A stretch of 64,000 nt of DNA from assembly GCA_036785705.1 (NCBI GenBank), contig JAWUZG010000013.1, positions 22,603,501 through 22,667,500 on the forward strand, in the 5' to 3' direction. Source of the stretch: Acanthornis magna (taxonomy: Eukaryota > Chordata > Aves > Passeriformes > Acanthizidae). The position numbers were made by a program, and so were the translations under genes. Shown here piece by piece: positions 44,051 to 56,050 of the stretch (positions are counted from its first letter, which is position 1; every line of letters starts with the position of its first letter). The notes below the pieces were generated by a model that worked only from the letters and a program-made list of their open reading frames with translations, did not search any database and had not been told where the DNA came from.

Positions 44051-44829
44051 GGGGGTGTTGAGCTGTTTGCTATAGCAGTTCATTAGATCAGGGTGGCAGT
44101 GGCTGCTCACAGCTCTGATCTGTTTGCTCTCAGGGCTGTTGTGCTTGCTCTCAGTGTCACTGTCTTTGTCCCCTGGCTGTCCCCTCTGAGCGCCGGGCTC
44201 GGGGTGTTGTTGTGCTGGGGTTTGCACCTCTTGTTTGTGACACAATGGAACGGTCTTGAAGGAAAATTTATTTGCTTGATGTGTAGTAATAACAACAAAT
44301 GGAAAACACACTGACTTAACGCTCAAGATTTATCTGTTCTGTCCCAGATAATGCCTGCAGTGGTTAAAAGCCTCTTCTCTCCTCTCAAAACGCTTTGGGG
44401 ATTTCTAGTGTGGCTACTAATGGTTAACTGAAAACTTTCTGTACTGGTGGGTCCCAACTTTTCCCTGCCTGAGCTCTCCACGTTCCTGGCTGTCCCTGAA
44501 GGAGGTGTGATGGATTTTGGGTTTGTGAGGCAGCCCCTGGTCCTTCCAGAGCTGCGCTGGGAAGGGCTCAGCCCAGCCCTGGGGCTGCCCTGGGGCTCAG
44601 GCAGCCTTGTCATTCCTGGGGAACCCTTTATTGTTTGTGCTGCCTCTGGAAGGACTCCTCACACAGTTTGGCACTTCTGCCTTTTACTTGTGCCTTCTCT
44701 TTCCTTGGGGTCTCAGGCGAGGCCCTCCAGCTGCTGCTGGGGGGGCAGAGCTGGCAGAGCGCTGGGGAGGGCTCATGGCACCCCCAGCCCCACACACCCT
44801 GCGTGTCTGCCCCCGGCACCTCCCGGGGA

Positions 44830-45195
44830 AAGAGGGAGCTGGGAAAGGGCTGAGCCTGGAGAAAAGGAGGCTCAGGGGAACCTTGTGGCTCTGCACAGCT
44901 CCTGCCAGGAGGGGACAGCCGGGGGGGTCGGGCTGTGCTCCAGGGAACAGGGACAGGAGGAGAGGGAACGGCCTCAGGCTGGGCCAGGGGAGGCTCAGGG
45001 TGAATATTAGGGGAAAAAAAATAATGGAAAGGCTTGTCCAGCCCTGGCACAGGCTGGCCAGGAAGTGTTCCAAAAGTGTGTGGATGTGGCATGTGAGGAC
45101 ATGGTAATGGTGGCCCTGACTGCGCTGGGCTGACATTTGAGCTCAGTGATCTCAAAGGTCTTTTCCACCCATAAGGATTCCACAGTTCTGTGGTT
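44830..45195 (+). mobile_element. CR1 LINE 3' fragment (highly similar group)
   Basis: Contains GAGAAAAGGAGGCTCAGGGG, then GCACAGCTCCTGCCAGGAGG and GAACGGCCTCAGGCTGGGCC, nearly identical to copies at 47.4 and 61.6 kb. Ends TAAGGATTCCACAGTTCTGT. Confidence 0.85.
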
Positions 45196-46069
45196 TAGCA
45201 GCACAGTCAGAGACATATCAAAACAAGCCTTTGGAGCAAATGATTGTCTTTGGGTTCAGTTTTTTCTCCTTTCCTGAATACCCAGCTGTTTCCTGGATTT
45301 GCTCATGCAGAAATTCCAACTCCACATATTGCCAATCCCAGTTCATAGGGAAAAAGCCAGCACTGCCAAAGCTCTGAACTTTGTGGTTTACAAATTTTCA
45401 ATGGAAGGGAATCTCGTTAGGTTTTATTCCCTTAGGATGCACTCAGGCTCGGCAGGAGTTAAAGGAGCTGCTGCTGGCAGGTGCCCCTTGTTGCCCATCA
45501 GTCACCAGCAGCCCCAGCAGCCTCACCTGCTTCCAGCCCGAGGAGCTCTGCCAGCCAACACTTCCTAAACAAAGGTAATTTTGTGCTTTCTTTGGTCTAG
45601 AATTGTTTTTTTTAATTCACCTCTTACTACAATATCAGTGTGCATCCTAGGATGGACTTGCGGTTTTGCCCTGATAAGGTTTTACAACCACAAATCAAGT
45701 GAAAAAATATAGTGGAGAAACAAGCAATGCAGCAAATAGGATATATCATGGATTTGAAGAGGAATGGAAAAGAGAGGAACGCTTGATGCCTTCCTAGGGT
45801 TTTCCTGCAGGAATAAGGGTTGGGTATGGATGCTGAGAGAGGCAAAGCAGGGAGCACAGGGATGGGGAGAGTCCCTAAGGCTGGTGTCAGAGTTGCCACC
45901 AGGAGCAGACAAATATAAATATGGTCTTTTCCTCTCAAAGCTGGTGTTTGGGGGGTTGGGGGGCTTGGGGTTTTTTTTGTGGGGTTTTTTTTATTATTTC
46001 GTTTGTTCAAAGGGAAAATATGAAATGGGCGTGTGTAAAACTAATTTCTTCAGCAGTGCCCAGTGACCA

Positions 46070-46200
46070 GCAGGATCCCAGACTGGTCTGAGTGGGAAGG
46101 GACCTTAAATCTGAACTCATTCCACCCCTGCCGTGGGCAGGACATCTTCCACTGGTCCAGGTTGCTCCAAGGCCTGTCCAGCCTGGCCTTGGATGGCAGG
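46070..46200 (-). mobile_element. CR1 3' fragment
   Basis: GGTCTGAGTGGGAAGGGACC and GTCCAGCCTGGCCTTGGATG, a reverse-oriented CR1 core. Confidence 0.78.
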
Positions 46201-47107
46201 AGATGGTCAGACTCAATCTGGTATTGACAGAGGTGGCACATCCCAACCCCCAGGAGAATGGGAGGGAGAATAAACCCTCTGGAACACCCAGAGGGAGCTC
46301 TGTTGTGCAACGTGAAGCTCAGTAAAGGACTCGTATACGTTTGGGGAAAAAGTCTTAGTGTGAAGCTTTCTTCCTCCTCCTTTCCTTGTAAATTCCTTGC
46401 CATTATTGCGTGAGGGTTCTTCTTCCTGCCAAGAGTTGAGCTGAGGTTTGGATGTGTTTTGCTGTAAGAGCAGTAGCAATTACATGAGGAGAACAAGTTG
46501 TTGGTTAACTCGGTGCTCTGCATGAGCGTGTGAAACTAAAGGGAAATAGGTGCTCTGCTAAAAATACCATTGCTGTCATTTAGAAAGAAGCCACTCGACA
46601 ACTGCATTTGAGACTGAAGGGTATTGTAGAGACACGAACGTTTCCTTTTCTGCTTCTGTTTCCGTGTCAATCACCACAGGGTATCAAGGAGTGCTAGTGA
46701 GCTCGGGAGCAGACGTAGCTCCCAGGAAGGAATGTCTGCACAGGCACAGATGTACTCGCACATCCCCAAATCGGAGTGAAAGGTGGGCAGCACACATCCG
46801 AGGGCTTGTTAAAACAGCAGCTGCCGCTTTGGGACAGAGTTTGGAGGCACTGCCTTGTCCCAACACTCGATGGGTGATTCAGCTGCTGCTGAACCCTGCC
46901 CTGGGGATGGTGAAATGGCTCCTGCCCTGGCCAGCCCCCAGGCCATGCCTCAGCTTTCCATTTGCTCAGCATCCTTTAGCTCCTTCGCACTCCCTGAAAT
47001 CCCTGTTTCTAGGAATGCTGCAGTAGCTCGGGGTGGAAGGGAGGGCACTGTGATCACCTTGTGTCTGCTCAGCATCACTTTGACCTGTGTCACAGCCTCT
47101 GCGTGCG

Positions 47108-47203
47108 CTCCAGCTCCGGCTCACGGTGTCACAGCTCCGGCTCACGGTGTCACAGCTCCGGCTCACGGTGTCACAGCTCCGGCTCACGGTGTCACAGCTG
47201 ACA
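47108..47203. repeat. 21-bp tandem repeat, about 4.5 copies
   Basis: CTCCGGCTCACGGTGTCACAG is repeated without change about four times. Confidence 0.95.
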
Positions 47204-47404
47204 GCAGTCCCGGGGCACTGTCTCCATTAACCTGGGATATATAAACATGTACCAAACAGCCCCCGCTGTGTCCTCCCTCACCAGCACCTCCAGTGCCCCC
47301 AGCGCTGGGCTTTGCCCATCCTGGTGGTGCTGAGCTCCCTGGCAGACAGCGGTGAGGCTGCTGAGCCTCAGCTGTTCAGCATCCCCCGCTGGACTCTGAT
47401 CTCC

Positions 47405-47790
47405 TGGGCAGGGGCTGAGCCCCAGGAGAGGCTGAGGGAGCTGGGAAAGGGCTCAGCCTGGAGAAAAGGAGGCTCAGGGGAACCTTGTGGCTCTGCACAG
47501 CTCCTGCCAGGAGGGGACAGCCGGGGGGGTCAGGCTGTGCTCCAGGGAACAGGGACAGGAGGAGAGGGAACGGCCTCAGGCTGGGCCAGGGGAGGTTTAG
47601 GTTTTACATTGGGAAAATTTCCTATCCAGAAGGGCTGTCCAGCCCTGGCACATCCCTGGGGTATTTCAGCCGTGTGGATGTGGCACTTGGGGACGTGGTC
47701 AGTGCTGACCTTGGCAGTGCTGGGGAGCAGCTGGACTCGATGGCCTCAGAGAGCATTTCCAGCCTGAACAATTCGCTGGTTGTTGCTGTT
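47405..47790 (+). mobile_element. CR1 LINE 3' fragment (highly similar group)
   Basis: Plus sense: GCAGGGGCTGAGCCCCAGGA, GAGAAAAGGAGGCTCAGGGG, GGATGTGGCACTTGGGGACG and TGGACTCGATGGCCTCAGAG, with tail CAGCCTGAACAATTCGCTGG. It shares a long near-identical block with 44.83 and 61.57 kb. Confidence 0.86.
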
Positions 47791-49059
47791 GGTGACGTGC
47801 AGGGGTCCTGTGAGCATGGGGCTGTGTGCAGGGGTGGCTCAGGTACCTGCAGGGTCAGCCCCTGGCCCAGTTGATCCCGACTGCGCTCCTGGCACAGGTG
47901 AGCCTTGGTGCTGTGTCCTGCACCTTGGGGGCTGAGCGTGGAACTAATTAATTAAGGAGAGACCTTCAAACAAAGCAACTGGATATTAATGTTGTGGGTC
48001 AGAGCCTGCTCCTGGGCATGTGAACAAATGCAGAAGTAGCCTCAAGACATTGTTCCCTGGGGTACCAGGGAGGATTTTTCCCTTGAGTGTCTCATCAAGA
48101 TAATCTTTAGTGCTTGGATAATGTACTGCGGTGTGTAGTGCTGGCTGTGACCAAGGTGCTTCAGGTTTACCGAGGAATGCTGCACTTTTGGCTTCAGGAA
48201 CGTCATTTCATACCTGCTTATTTCATATTAATGGGACTCGTCTATTTAAAGTAACATGCGTGCAAGCTTAGGTCCCTCCAGTTTCCCTGGAGTTCTGAAT
48301 TCCAAGATAGCTTGACTCACTTGGAGTCAAATTTTTTGAGATGTTGTTTCATGTTATTTACCACCCAAATCAGCTTTGTTATATCTAAATTTAGGCCATC
48401 AGCCCTGCAGGACTGGTAGGAGTCATTTGTTACGCCAGTGTCATTATTTCATCGCTGTTGTGGTTTCATGTGGATCCTCAAACCCATTTGTGGGTCGGGG
48501 CTGTGTCCTGCCCACTGCTGACAATAAAGCTGCATCGAACATCAGAAATGTGAAGTGAAAACCTGAATGGGCCAAACCTTCCCCTGGAGATCAGAATCTT
48601 GTGTCATTTCCTCTCAGCCCCTAACAGGTCCAGGTCACTGATTCCCAAACATGTCTTAGTGCTGTGAATGCTGAGCATCGAAGTCAGCCTGCTCTCAGAA
48701 ATGTGTCACTGTCTCAATTGCTGTCTCCTCGTGAGCAGAGGGCTGGGAGGGAGCTCAGAGAGAAAAGCTCTGTGTGAAATGTCACATTTGGCAGCCTTGC
48801 AGAACCTCTTCAGAAAGTTTCATTTGGATCCTGAAATATTTGTAATATTCTTGCTGGCATATAGGAGTTGTTTTGGTTTTTTTAAAAAATTGCAACACAT
48901 CAACTTTGAAGATGAAGCATAAAAATTATTTTTAGCATTTGCTGCTAAGTCATCAGAGATGATAAAGGAGAAAGAACAACATTTATAGCTCACTTCTCTT
49001 TGGCAACAGCAGAAAAACCTCATCCTCCTTCCTGGCTGAGTAAGGAGCTTTCCTCAAAG
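47791..49059. other. intergenic or intronic, unique, with isolated AATAAA
   Basis: Unique AT-rich sequence. An AATAAA in TGACAATAAAGCTGCATCGA at about 48520 could end an unannotated transcript or an old LTR. Neither is supported by other features. Confidence 0.55.
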
Positions 49060-49440
49060 TTGACCTTAAATCCCATCCAGTGCCACCCCTGCCATGGCAG
49101 GGACACCTCCCACTGTCCCAGGCTGCTCCAAGCCCCAATGTCCAGCCTGGCCTTGGACACTGCCAGGGATCCAGGGGCAGCCACAGCTGCTCTGGGCACC
49201 TGTGCCAGGGCCTGCCCACCCTCCCAGGAACAATTCCTAATTCCCAGTATCCCATCCATCCCTGCCCTCTGCCATGGGAAGCCATTCCCTGTGTCCTGTC
49301 CCTCCATCCCGTGTCCCCAGTCCCTCTCCAGCTCTCCTGGAGCCCTTCAGGCTCTGCCAGGGGCTCTGAGCTCTCCCTGGAGCCTTCTCCTCTCCAGGTG
49401 AGCATCCTCAGCTCTCCCAGCCTGGCTCCATGGCAGAGAG
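49060..49440 (-). mobile_element. CR1 LINE 3' fragment
   Basis: Reverse CR1: CCTGCCATGGCAGGGACACC, AGCCCCAATGTCCAGCCTGG, GCTCTCCTGGAGCCCTTCAG, to CTCTCCCAGCCTGGCTCCAT. A long copy of about 380 bases. Confidence 0.88.
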
Positions 49441-49629
49441 GCTCCAGTTTCAAAACAGGGCTTTGAAATTCTTGATTTTAATTAAACATAAGCACTTCTA
49501 AAAATCCAAATGCCATTCTAAAGCATTTCAGTTTTATTTTTGACAGCATCTCAATTTTTCATCTTAATGTTTTGACTAAAGTGATTGAGAAATAAATCCA
49601 TCCTAAAAATGGCAGCAAAGGCAGCAAAG

Positions 49630-49795
49630 TTCTCCACAGCAGCTGTGTGAGGTGGTGGAGTCGCCATCCCTGGAGATGTCCACGGAAAGCCTGGACATGG
49701 CACTCAGTGCTCTGGGCTGGGGACAAGGTGGGGACTGAGCACAGGTTGGACTCGATGGTCTTGGACTTCTCCAGGCTAAATCATTCTGTGATCCT
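49630..49795 (+). mobile_element. CR1 3' fragment
   Basis: GGTGGTGGAGTCGCCATCCC and GGTTGGACTCGATGGTCTTG followed by CTAAATCATTCTGTGATCCT, a classic CR1 end. Confidence 0.85.
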
Positions 49796-50294
49796 GTGTG
49801 TCAGATATTGCCTTGTGCCTGCAGCCTGTGCGAGCTCACTGGGAATCTCAGTCCCTGATCTGCAGCAGTTATTGCCCTTTCTGTAAAAAAAGAGAAAGCG
49901 AATGCAGAGGAGCAGCAGCGCAGCCTCCATGGCAACAGCAGCCGCGGCCAGGCTGCCGGGGAAGTGCTCCTGAGGATAGATTTGCTTTCAGAAGCTGTTT
50001 GGCTACCAGCCCGTGTGCCGACGAAGAAAGCCATCGTTTCCTTGGTCCCGTCAGGGCAGGGATGGTGTCCCCATGGAGGGACAGAGCGAGTCCTGCTCAG
50101 GTCCTGCTGGGGGCTGCTGGAGAATCCCCCCGGGGAGAGGCCTTACCCTGTGGGCACAGAGGAGCAGGGAGGGGAGCAGGGCGAGAAGGCAAACTTTGAG
50201 TGCTGAAAGTGTAGCTCAAAACCGGATATTTCATTTCCATCCCCTGTGGTTTATTTCCTGCTCTATTGGAAAGTTCCCAGCCCATGGTATGGGT

Positions 50295-50425
50295 TGGAAG
50301 TGTCCAAGGCCAGGCTGGAGGGGCTTGGAACAACCTGGGATGGTGGAACTTGTCCCTGCCATGGCAGGGGTGGAGTGAGAGGAGCCTTAAGCTCCTCTTC
50401 AACCCAAACCAACCTGGGATTTTAA
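50295..50425 (+). mobile_element. CR1 3' tail fragment
   Basis: GAAGTGTCCAAGGCCAGGCT, GTCCCTGCCATGGCAGGGGT and CTTCAACCCAAACCAACCTG. Confidence 0.82.
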
Positions 50426-52354
50426 GGATATAGCACATACAAGAGTCAGACTGCTGAAAGAAACGGCTGAGTTTGAGATGGAGAGGTTACAGCCTTTCCT
50501 CAGCTCTGTCTCCCCTCTCGCAGAGGCGTTGCTGGTGTGCAGTTAGGGGCAGTCTGGTGGGTTCTGTCCTGGGGGGGTCCAGGCTGGTGCCATCTCTTCC
50601 CTTTGAAGCCAGGCCAGCTCATGGAGCTGCTGTGAGCAGGGGAAGGACAGCCAGCCGTGGTCTCCTGGGGGTTTGGAGGTTGTTTTAAATTGGGATTCTC
50701 TAGTGCTTCAGGCTAATATTGATTTTTTAATTCTGTTTTTATTATTTTTTTATTTAAGTATTCACCTCATGTCTCCTGCATGACATGAAAATTTCATTCT
50801 CCTGCTTTCTTAATCATTCACTCATTGAATCCATTCTAAAACTCCCAACTGTATCTAGTATTTCTCTTTTTAAAGAAGTTGCTGTTCATTGGCTCACACC
50901 TGAAAACTGTACCTGATGGTCTTTAATATTTAGGTGGTTTAAAGAGATTTATGTCTGCAGAGATGTCAGAATTCTATATGTATCTCTTCTATATATGTGT
51001 CTTCTGTATCTTCTGCACCAACTTTTGGCTGCTGTTGGAGCACCCTGTATCTCAAAACTTGATGCTCAGAACGTTTGTAACCTTGAGGAATTTGTTAAAT
51101 CCATGGAAATTTGCAGGATGTGTTTGAGATTCGGTGGTGCCAGCACAGGAAGGAAAACAAGACAGTCCTTTTATGTAAATGCATTCTTGCTTCTAATTAA
51201 AAAATTGAAGGGAAAAGCTTTCTGTAATTAAAGGACGTGTTTGCTAATCTGTCACGGGCTAGACTCTGGAGTATTTCTGGAAGTAGCTTCCAGCTCTGTC
51301 TCTCCCTAGGAGCTGGCTGATTGTTCACCTCACTCGTGGTCATAAATCCCAAGGGCAGGGGCAGGTGTGAGCAGGGACAGGACAGTGTCCGTGTGTCCTA
51401 CCCGTGATTGCTGGGCCTGGAGCTGCGGGCACAGAACCTCTGGAGACACCTGAACCCATGAGTAGAGCGGTGTGAGAGCTTGGGGATTACACTGGGACAG
51501 CCTTGGGGTTTTACAGAGTGGGTCAGTTTTGTTGCTGAGCTGCTGAGCTCCGCACTGGCAGCCGCAGGTTGCCACAGCCCAGCCGGACTGTGCCCTGCAC
51601 CTGTGGCTCTGCCCGCCCAGGCAGGCTCAGCCTGGCCCAGGGGAATCTCAGCCCTTCACAGTTTGCCTGAGACCCCTCAGACATTCCCTGAGCTGCTCTC
51701 CGTGGTTTGGGCAGTGTAGAGCTGAGGAGGGCACTGGGGTCTGGCTCAGGGCTGTGCTTGGGGCGCGGTGCTCTTTCCCTGGGGATGCTGTCACCTTGCC
51801 GTGTGCCACGGGGAGCAGAGGGATCCTGCAGCCTCCGGAAAGGCCAGAGGATGCTCCCAGAGCCAGGCGGGGAGCAGAGGGATCCTGCAGCCTCTGGAAA
51901 GGCCAGAGGATGCTCCCAGAGCCAGGCGGGGAGCAGAGGGATCCTGCAGCCTCTGGAAAGGCCAGAGGATGCTCCCAGAGCCAGGCGGGCAGCAGCCTCA
52001 CCCTGGGGCTGGGCAGGAGCTCCCCTGCCCCAGCTCCAGCTCACCGCGGGACTCACAGGTCCCAGGTGTCCGGCCACGAGCAGCCGAACTCCCGGGCTGG
52101 CAGTGAGTCGTCACCTTTGCTTTTCAATCCAGTGCAGGTAGAGGCTGGGAACCTTTCCTTCCTCGCCCAGCCCAGTTCCCAGGCAGGCTTTGCATTTGAT
52201 TTTTTTCCCCCCCAAGAAAGCGTTTCCTGTTGTCGTAACGTAGCCAGATGGGGAGGGTTCAGTGGAAATACCTCGGGAGAGGCTGGCAGAGCAGCGGATC
52301 CAGGAAGCAGATCCTCCCCGTAATATTGGCACGGTTTGGTAAGTTCCATCTGAA
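50426..52354. other. intergenic or intronic, unique with one triplicated 59-mer
   Basis: AT-rich unique sequence at 50.7-51.25 kb, then GC-rich sequence. A 59-bp unit is tripled at 51808-51986. No coding exon recognised. Confidence 0.65.
51808..51986. repeat. 59-bp tandem triplication
   Basis: Three nearly identical copies of a unit beginning CGGGGAGCAGAGGGATCCTG and ending CTCCCAGAGCCAGG. The first copy differs at CCTCCGG versus CCTCTGG. Confidence 0.95.
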
Positions 52355-52447
52355 AAATAAAAAGCTGCTCCCTTTGCTGAGTCACAGCCCCTCGGAGCTG
52401 GAGCCGTGACAAGCCGGGAGAGCCGCGCTGCTGGAGTTGGAGCCGAG
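52355..52447 (+). promoter_or_regulatory. candidate promoter and non-coding first exon with MARE/AP-1 site
   Basis: An AATAAAAAG TATA-like element (52355-52363) lies about 20 bases before TGCTGAGTCA (52375-52384, MAF/NF-E2/AP-1 type). A CpG-bearing stretch then ends GAGCCGAG before GTGAGC (donor at 52448). A large CpG-rich zone follows to about 53035. It could be a first exon for a + strand gene beyond the window. No coding evidence. Confidence 0.3.
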
Positions 52448-52594
52448 GTGAGCAAAGGATCCTGCCCAGGTGCTTTTTGCGGCTGAAACGATTTTTTAAA
52501 TCTCATTAAAGTGCTCTGTAAGTTGCGTTCCGTCAGTGGGGATGTGCAGCTGCGTTCGTGGCTCGCGGGGTGGGGGCTGCAGTCCGTGCTGAGG

Positions 52595-52775
52595 CAGATG
52601 CCCGGCACATCCCGCGGCATCCCTGCGCATCCCGGGGCATCCCTGCGCATCCCGGCACATCCCGGCTCATCCCGGCCCACCCCGGCACATCCTGGTCCAT
52701 CCCGGCGCATCCCGGCACATCCCTGCGCATCCCTGTGCATCCCGGCCCAGCCCGGCCCAGCCCGGCTCATCCCGG
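52595..52775. repeat. 10-bp CATCCCGGCA minisatellite
   Basis: About 17 copies of a 10-mer (CATCCCGGCA, CATCCCTGCG, CATCCCGGCC) in a CpG-rich zone. Confidence 0.93.
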
Positions 52776-53033
52776 CCCCGTGCGGGGGCACGGAGCGCTG
52801 CTGCGGGCGGTGCCACCTGCGCGGATGCAGCGCTGCATCTCCGTGCGCCGGGACCGGCACCGGCCGAGCCCTGCCCCGGGCACCGCCACCGGCCGAGCCC
52901 TGCCCCGGGCACCGGCACCAGCCGAGCCCTGGCGGCGCACGGAGCGGCCCTGCCGGGCCGGTGTGTCCGGGGAGCGCTGCCCGGTGCGCGGGGCAGCTCC
53001 GCTCCAGCGCTCGGCGCGGGGCGAACGCGGCGC

Positions 53034-53766
53034 TCCCATCCCCGCTCCCATCCCGCTCCCATCCCGCTCCCATCCCCGCTCCCATCCCCGCTCCCATCCC
53101 GCTCCCATCCCGCTCCCATCCCCGCTCCCATCCCCGCTCCCATCCCACTCCCATCCCGCTCCCATCCCGCTCCCATCCCCGCTCCCATCCCGCTCCCGTC
53201 CCCGCTCCCGTCCCCGCTCCCATCCCCGCTCCCATCCCGCTCCCATCCCCGCTCCCATCCCGCTCCCATCCCCGCTCCCATCCCACTCCCATCCCGCTCC
53301 CATCCCACTCCCATCCCGCTCCCATCCCGCTCCCATCCCCGCTCCCATCCCGCTCCCATCCCACTCCCATCCCCGCTCCCATCCCGCTCCCATCCCGCTC
53401 CCATCCCGCTCCCATCCCCGCTCCCATCCCGCTCCCATCCCCGCTCCCATCCCCGCTCCCGTCCCCGCTCCCATCCCGCTCCCATCCCCGCTCCCATCCC
53501 CGCTCCCGTCCCCGCTCCCATCCCCGCTCCCATCCCCGCTCCCATCCCGCTCCCATCCCCGCTCCCGTCCCCGCTCCCGTCCCCGCTCCCATCCCCGCTC
53601 CCATCCCGCTCCCATCCCCGCTCCCATCCCCGCTCCCATCCCACTCCCATCCCCGCTCCCATCCCGCTCCCATCCCGCTCCCATCCCGCTCCCATCCCCG
53701 CTCCCATCCCGCTCCCATCCCCGCTCCCATCCCCGCTCCCGTCCCTGCTCCCGTCCCCTCTCCCAT
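53034..53766. repeat. CCGCTCCCATCC minisatellite, about 730 bp
   Basis: More than 60 copies of 11-12-bp units (CCGCTCCCATC, CCCGCTCCCATC, with CACTCCCATC and CCGCTCCCGTC variants). The minus strand has a GGG or GGGG run every 5-6 bases. Frames of up to 552 codons (52111-53977, both strands) are artefacts. Confidence 0.95.
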
Positions 53767-54483
53767 CACCCGCAGTAGCGCAGGCGATGCTCTGCCGGAG
53801 TCTCTCTCCCTCTTCCCAGGCTGTCCTCAGCGCTACAAATCTCTCTGCAGCCAAGGCCTGGGGCTTTTCCAGGCTCTGCGCCGGCGCTTATCTGCTGGGC
53901 TTTCACAGCTGCATTTGTACCTCCGTGCCGTGTTTCGGCGGTTCGGATGCACAGTCCCAGGTTGTTTTGTTTTCTGAAGCTTTTTTATCTCCTCAGTCCA
54001 CAGAACTGGGTGCCAAATCCAGGGGAATTTATACAGGGAGGAGGGAGCTGGGATTGCTGAGGGAAAGGCAGGCAGGTTCCCTTGCAGCAGAGAGGCTGCA
54101 GGTAGGACAGGGACACAGGAGCTTTTCCTGAGCACCAGTAAAATCTAGCACTTGACACTTAAAAGTAATTCTGGTTCTGTTGAAATGCTACTGAGATATG
54201 TATGTATTATCTAGACAGAAAAGTGCTCTTGGGCTGCTATTTCCATTGTATCTGGGGTCATTTCAATCGCAGATTTGCTTTCTAAAGCAAATCTGAAGTT
54301 GTTATAATTGTTAGACATGTTTTCCGTGTACTTTTTAATAGGCTTTTAAAAAGTTTACAAAAGCTCAGTATCTTTAGGAACTGTGATGTTGCTGCTCTGG
54401 GGGTAATCAGCGCACCTCCTGCTGCCTGACTGCTGCAGGTCACTGTGGCCTGAGCTGACATCCCCGAGGGATGAAGCAGAACT

Positions 54484-54835
54484 GTGGAATCATAGAATCA
54501 CAGAAGTGCTAAAGTTGAAAAAACCCTTGAACATCATCATGGCCAACTAGTGACCCACACCACCACCATGTTCACCTCTAAACCACATCACTAAGTGCCA
54601 CATCTGCATTTTTTGAAGACTTCTAGGGATGGTGACTCCACCACTGCCCTGGGCAGGGCTGGACAACCCTTTCTGTGTAGAAGTTTTCTCTGATCTCCAA
54701 CCTCAGCTTCCCCTGGTGAACTTGAGGCTGCTTGTTCTCATCCTGAGGAGCTCAGCTGGGGCTTCTCCTCCTGGCCCCTTGCCCCATTCCTGAGCCTCTG
54801 GGCTCCTTCCCTCTCCTCCTTGCCCAGCAGGGCTC
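54484..54835 (-). mobile_element. CR1 LINE 3' fragment, divergent subfamily
   Basis: GGAATCATAGAATCACAGAA tail, then AACATCATCATGGCCAACTA, CTGCCCTGGGCAGGGCTGGA and TCATCCTGAGGAGCTCAGCT. Reverse orientation. It differs from the other copies in carrying the CCACACCACCACCATGTTCA block. Confidence 0.85.
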
Positions 54836-55939
54836 TCCCAGGCTGTGGCACCAGGACGTCTGTCCCATTCCACTGGCTCTGCACAAAGCAAGACCAACAG
54901 AGGATCTGTGATTTCAATACAGAAATTAAAAAGGTAAATGAGAAGGGCAAATGCTGTCCCTGAATGAAGAGTGCAGACCCGTGGGTGTGTCAGTGCTGGC
55001 AGCTGCCCTGCCCCCCAGGCCAGGGGCGATGGGATGGGGTGGGCTGGCTGCTCTGGGGGCTGGGACTGCCTCCAGCACCAGCGACTCAGGTCCAGCCTTT
55101 TCCTCCCCTGCTCAACCTGGCCAGTGGTGTTTGACCCCAGGAGCAGCAGAACGAGGGGCAACTGCTCCCAGGGTTTGAGGTGTGTGATCCAAAGTGGAAA
55201 ATCCATCTTTCCACTGGAAAAATAATTTCATTTCCTGCCAGTGCCCACAGGGTGGTTTCTTGTTCTTGCATTAGTATGAAAAAGTGACTGGAACATCTTT
55301 TTCACCTACACAGTATCAATCATTTAATAACTTCCTGTTCAATGCCTCTTCCAAAAAATCACAGATCCTAAATCTTTTATTACCTGGTCTCACCTATTGT
55401 GTTTCTTTTAGAAGAATTTGCATGGATTAATGAGCACCTACCACTTATGATGCTTTCTGCAGCATCATAATGCTTTTCCTCTGATTTCATGTCTCCTGCC
55501 ACTGTAATACCTTATTTACATTGCTGTGTGCACAGCAGATGTCCTCAGTGATGACTTGATCTTTTCTCCTAAATCTCTGTGTGCAGGATATGTCAAATTG
55601 TATTTTAAAATATAGATTATCTTGTACTTTCATGGATTGAATTTCATGTTGCTAAGTTACCTATTTTTTCTAGTTTGAGGTTATTGTTTTCTTTTTTTCT
55701 TCCATTTGCCTGCTTCGTCTTCTCTCCTGATTGACCTACATAATCCTCTAGTATCAGCAGGTTTTTGTGTCCTGCCCTTTCCTCTTCACCAGGTCACCAG
55801 AACATCAAGCAGTGCCAGCCCTAGCTCTGGGCCTTGGAGCTCGCAGCTGGAATCTCCTCCCTGTAGCAGTAACTGCTTTGTCTGATCCCCATCTGTGACT
55901 GGAGTGAGTCTCTTACACATCACATCGCTCAGTCTCCTC

Positions 55940-56050
55940 TCAGGCACAGGGTGGGGTTGTTGGGGTGCCCTGTGCTGGGCTGGGAACAGGACTCGATGGT
56001 CCCTGGGGTTCCCATCCCACTCTGCCTCTTCTGTGATTCCACGATTCTTG
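55940..56050 (+). mobile_element. CR1 3' tail fragment
   Basis: GGACTCGATGGTCCCTGGGG and TCTTCTGTGATTCCACGATTC, the plus-sense CR1 end. Confidence 0.7.

Larger units (their letters stand above)
40774..44829. other. intergenic or intronic, largely unique sequence
   Basis: Contains a (TAGA)n microsatellite, CR1 at 41765-41910 and 43925-44050, a short near-repeat of ACCTGTGCTCCCTAATTAGT (41100-41190), and a 1.8-kb AT-rich unique block (about 42.0-43.75 kb). No coding exon recognised. Confidence 0.65.
45196..47404. other. intergenic or intronic, mostly unique
   Basis: Includes CR1 at 46070-46200 and a 21-bp repeat at 47108-47203. A poly-G/poly-T run is visible at about 45950-46000. No gene seen. 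Confidence 0.65.

Noticed and set aside
52111..53977. Long frames (305-552 codons) on both strands
   Set aside because: Gly/Ala/Trp or Ser/His/Pro repeats coming from the CCGCTCCCATCC array.
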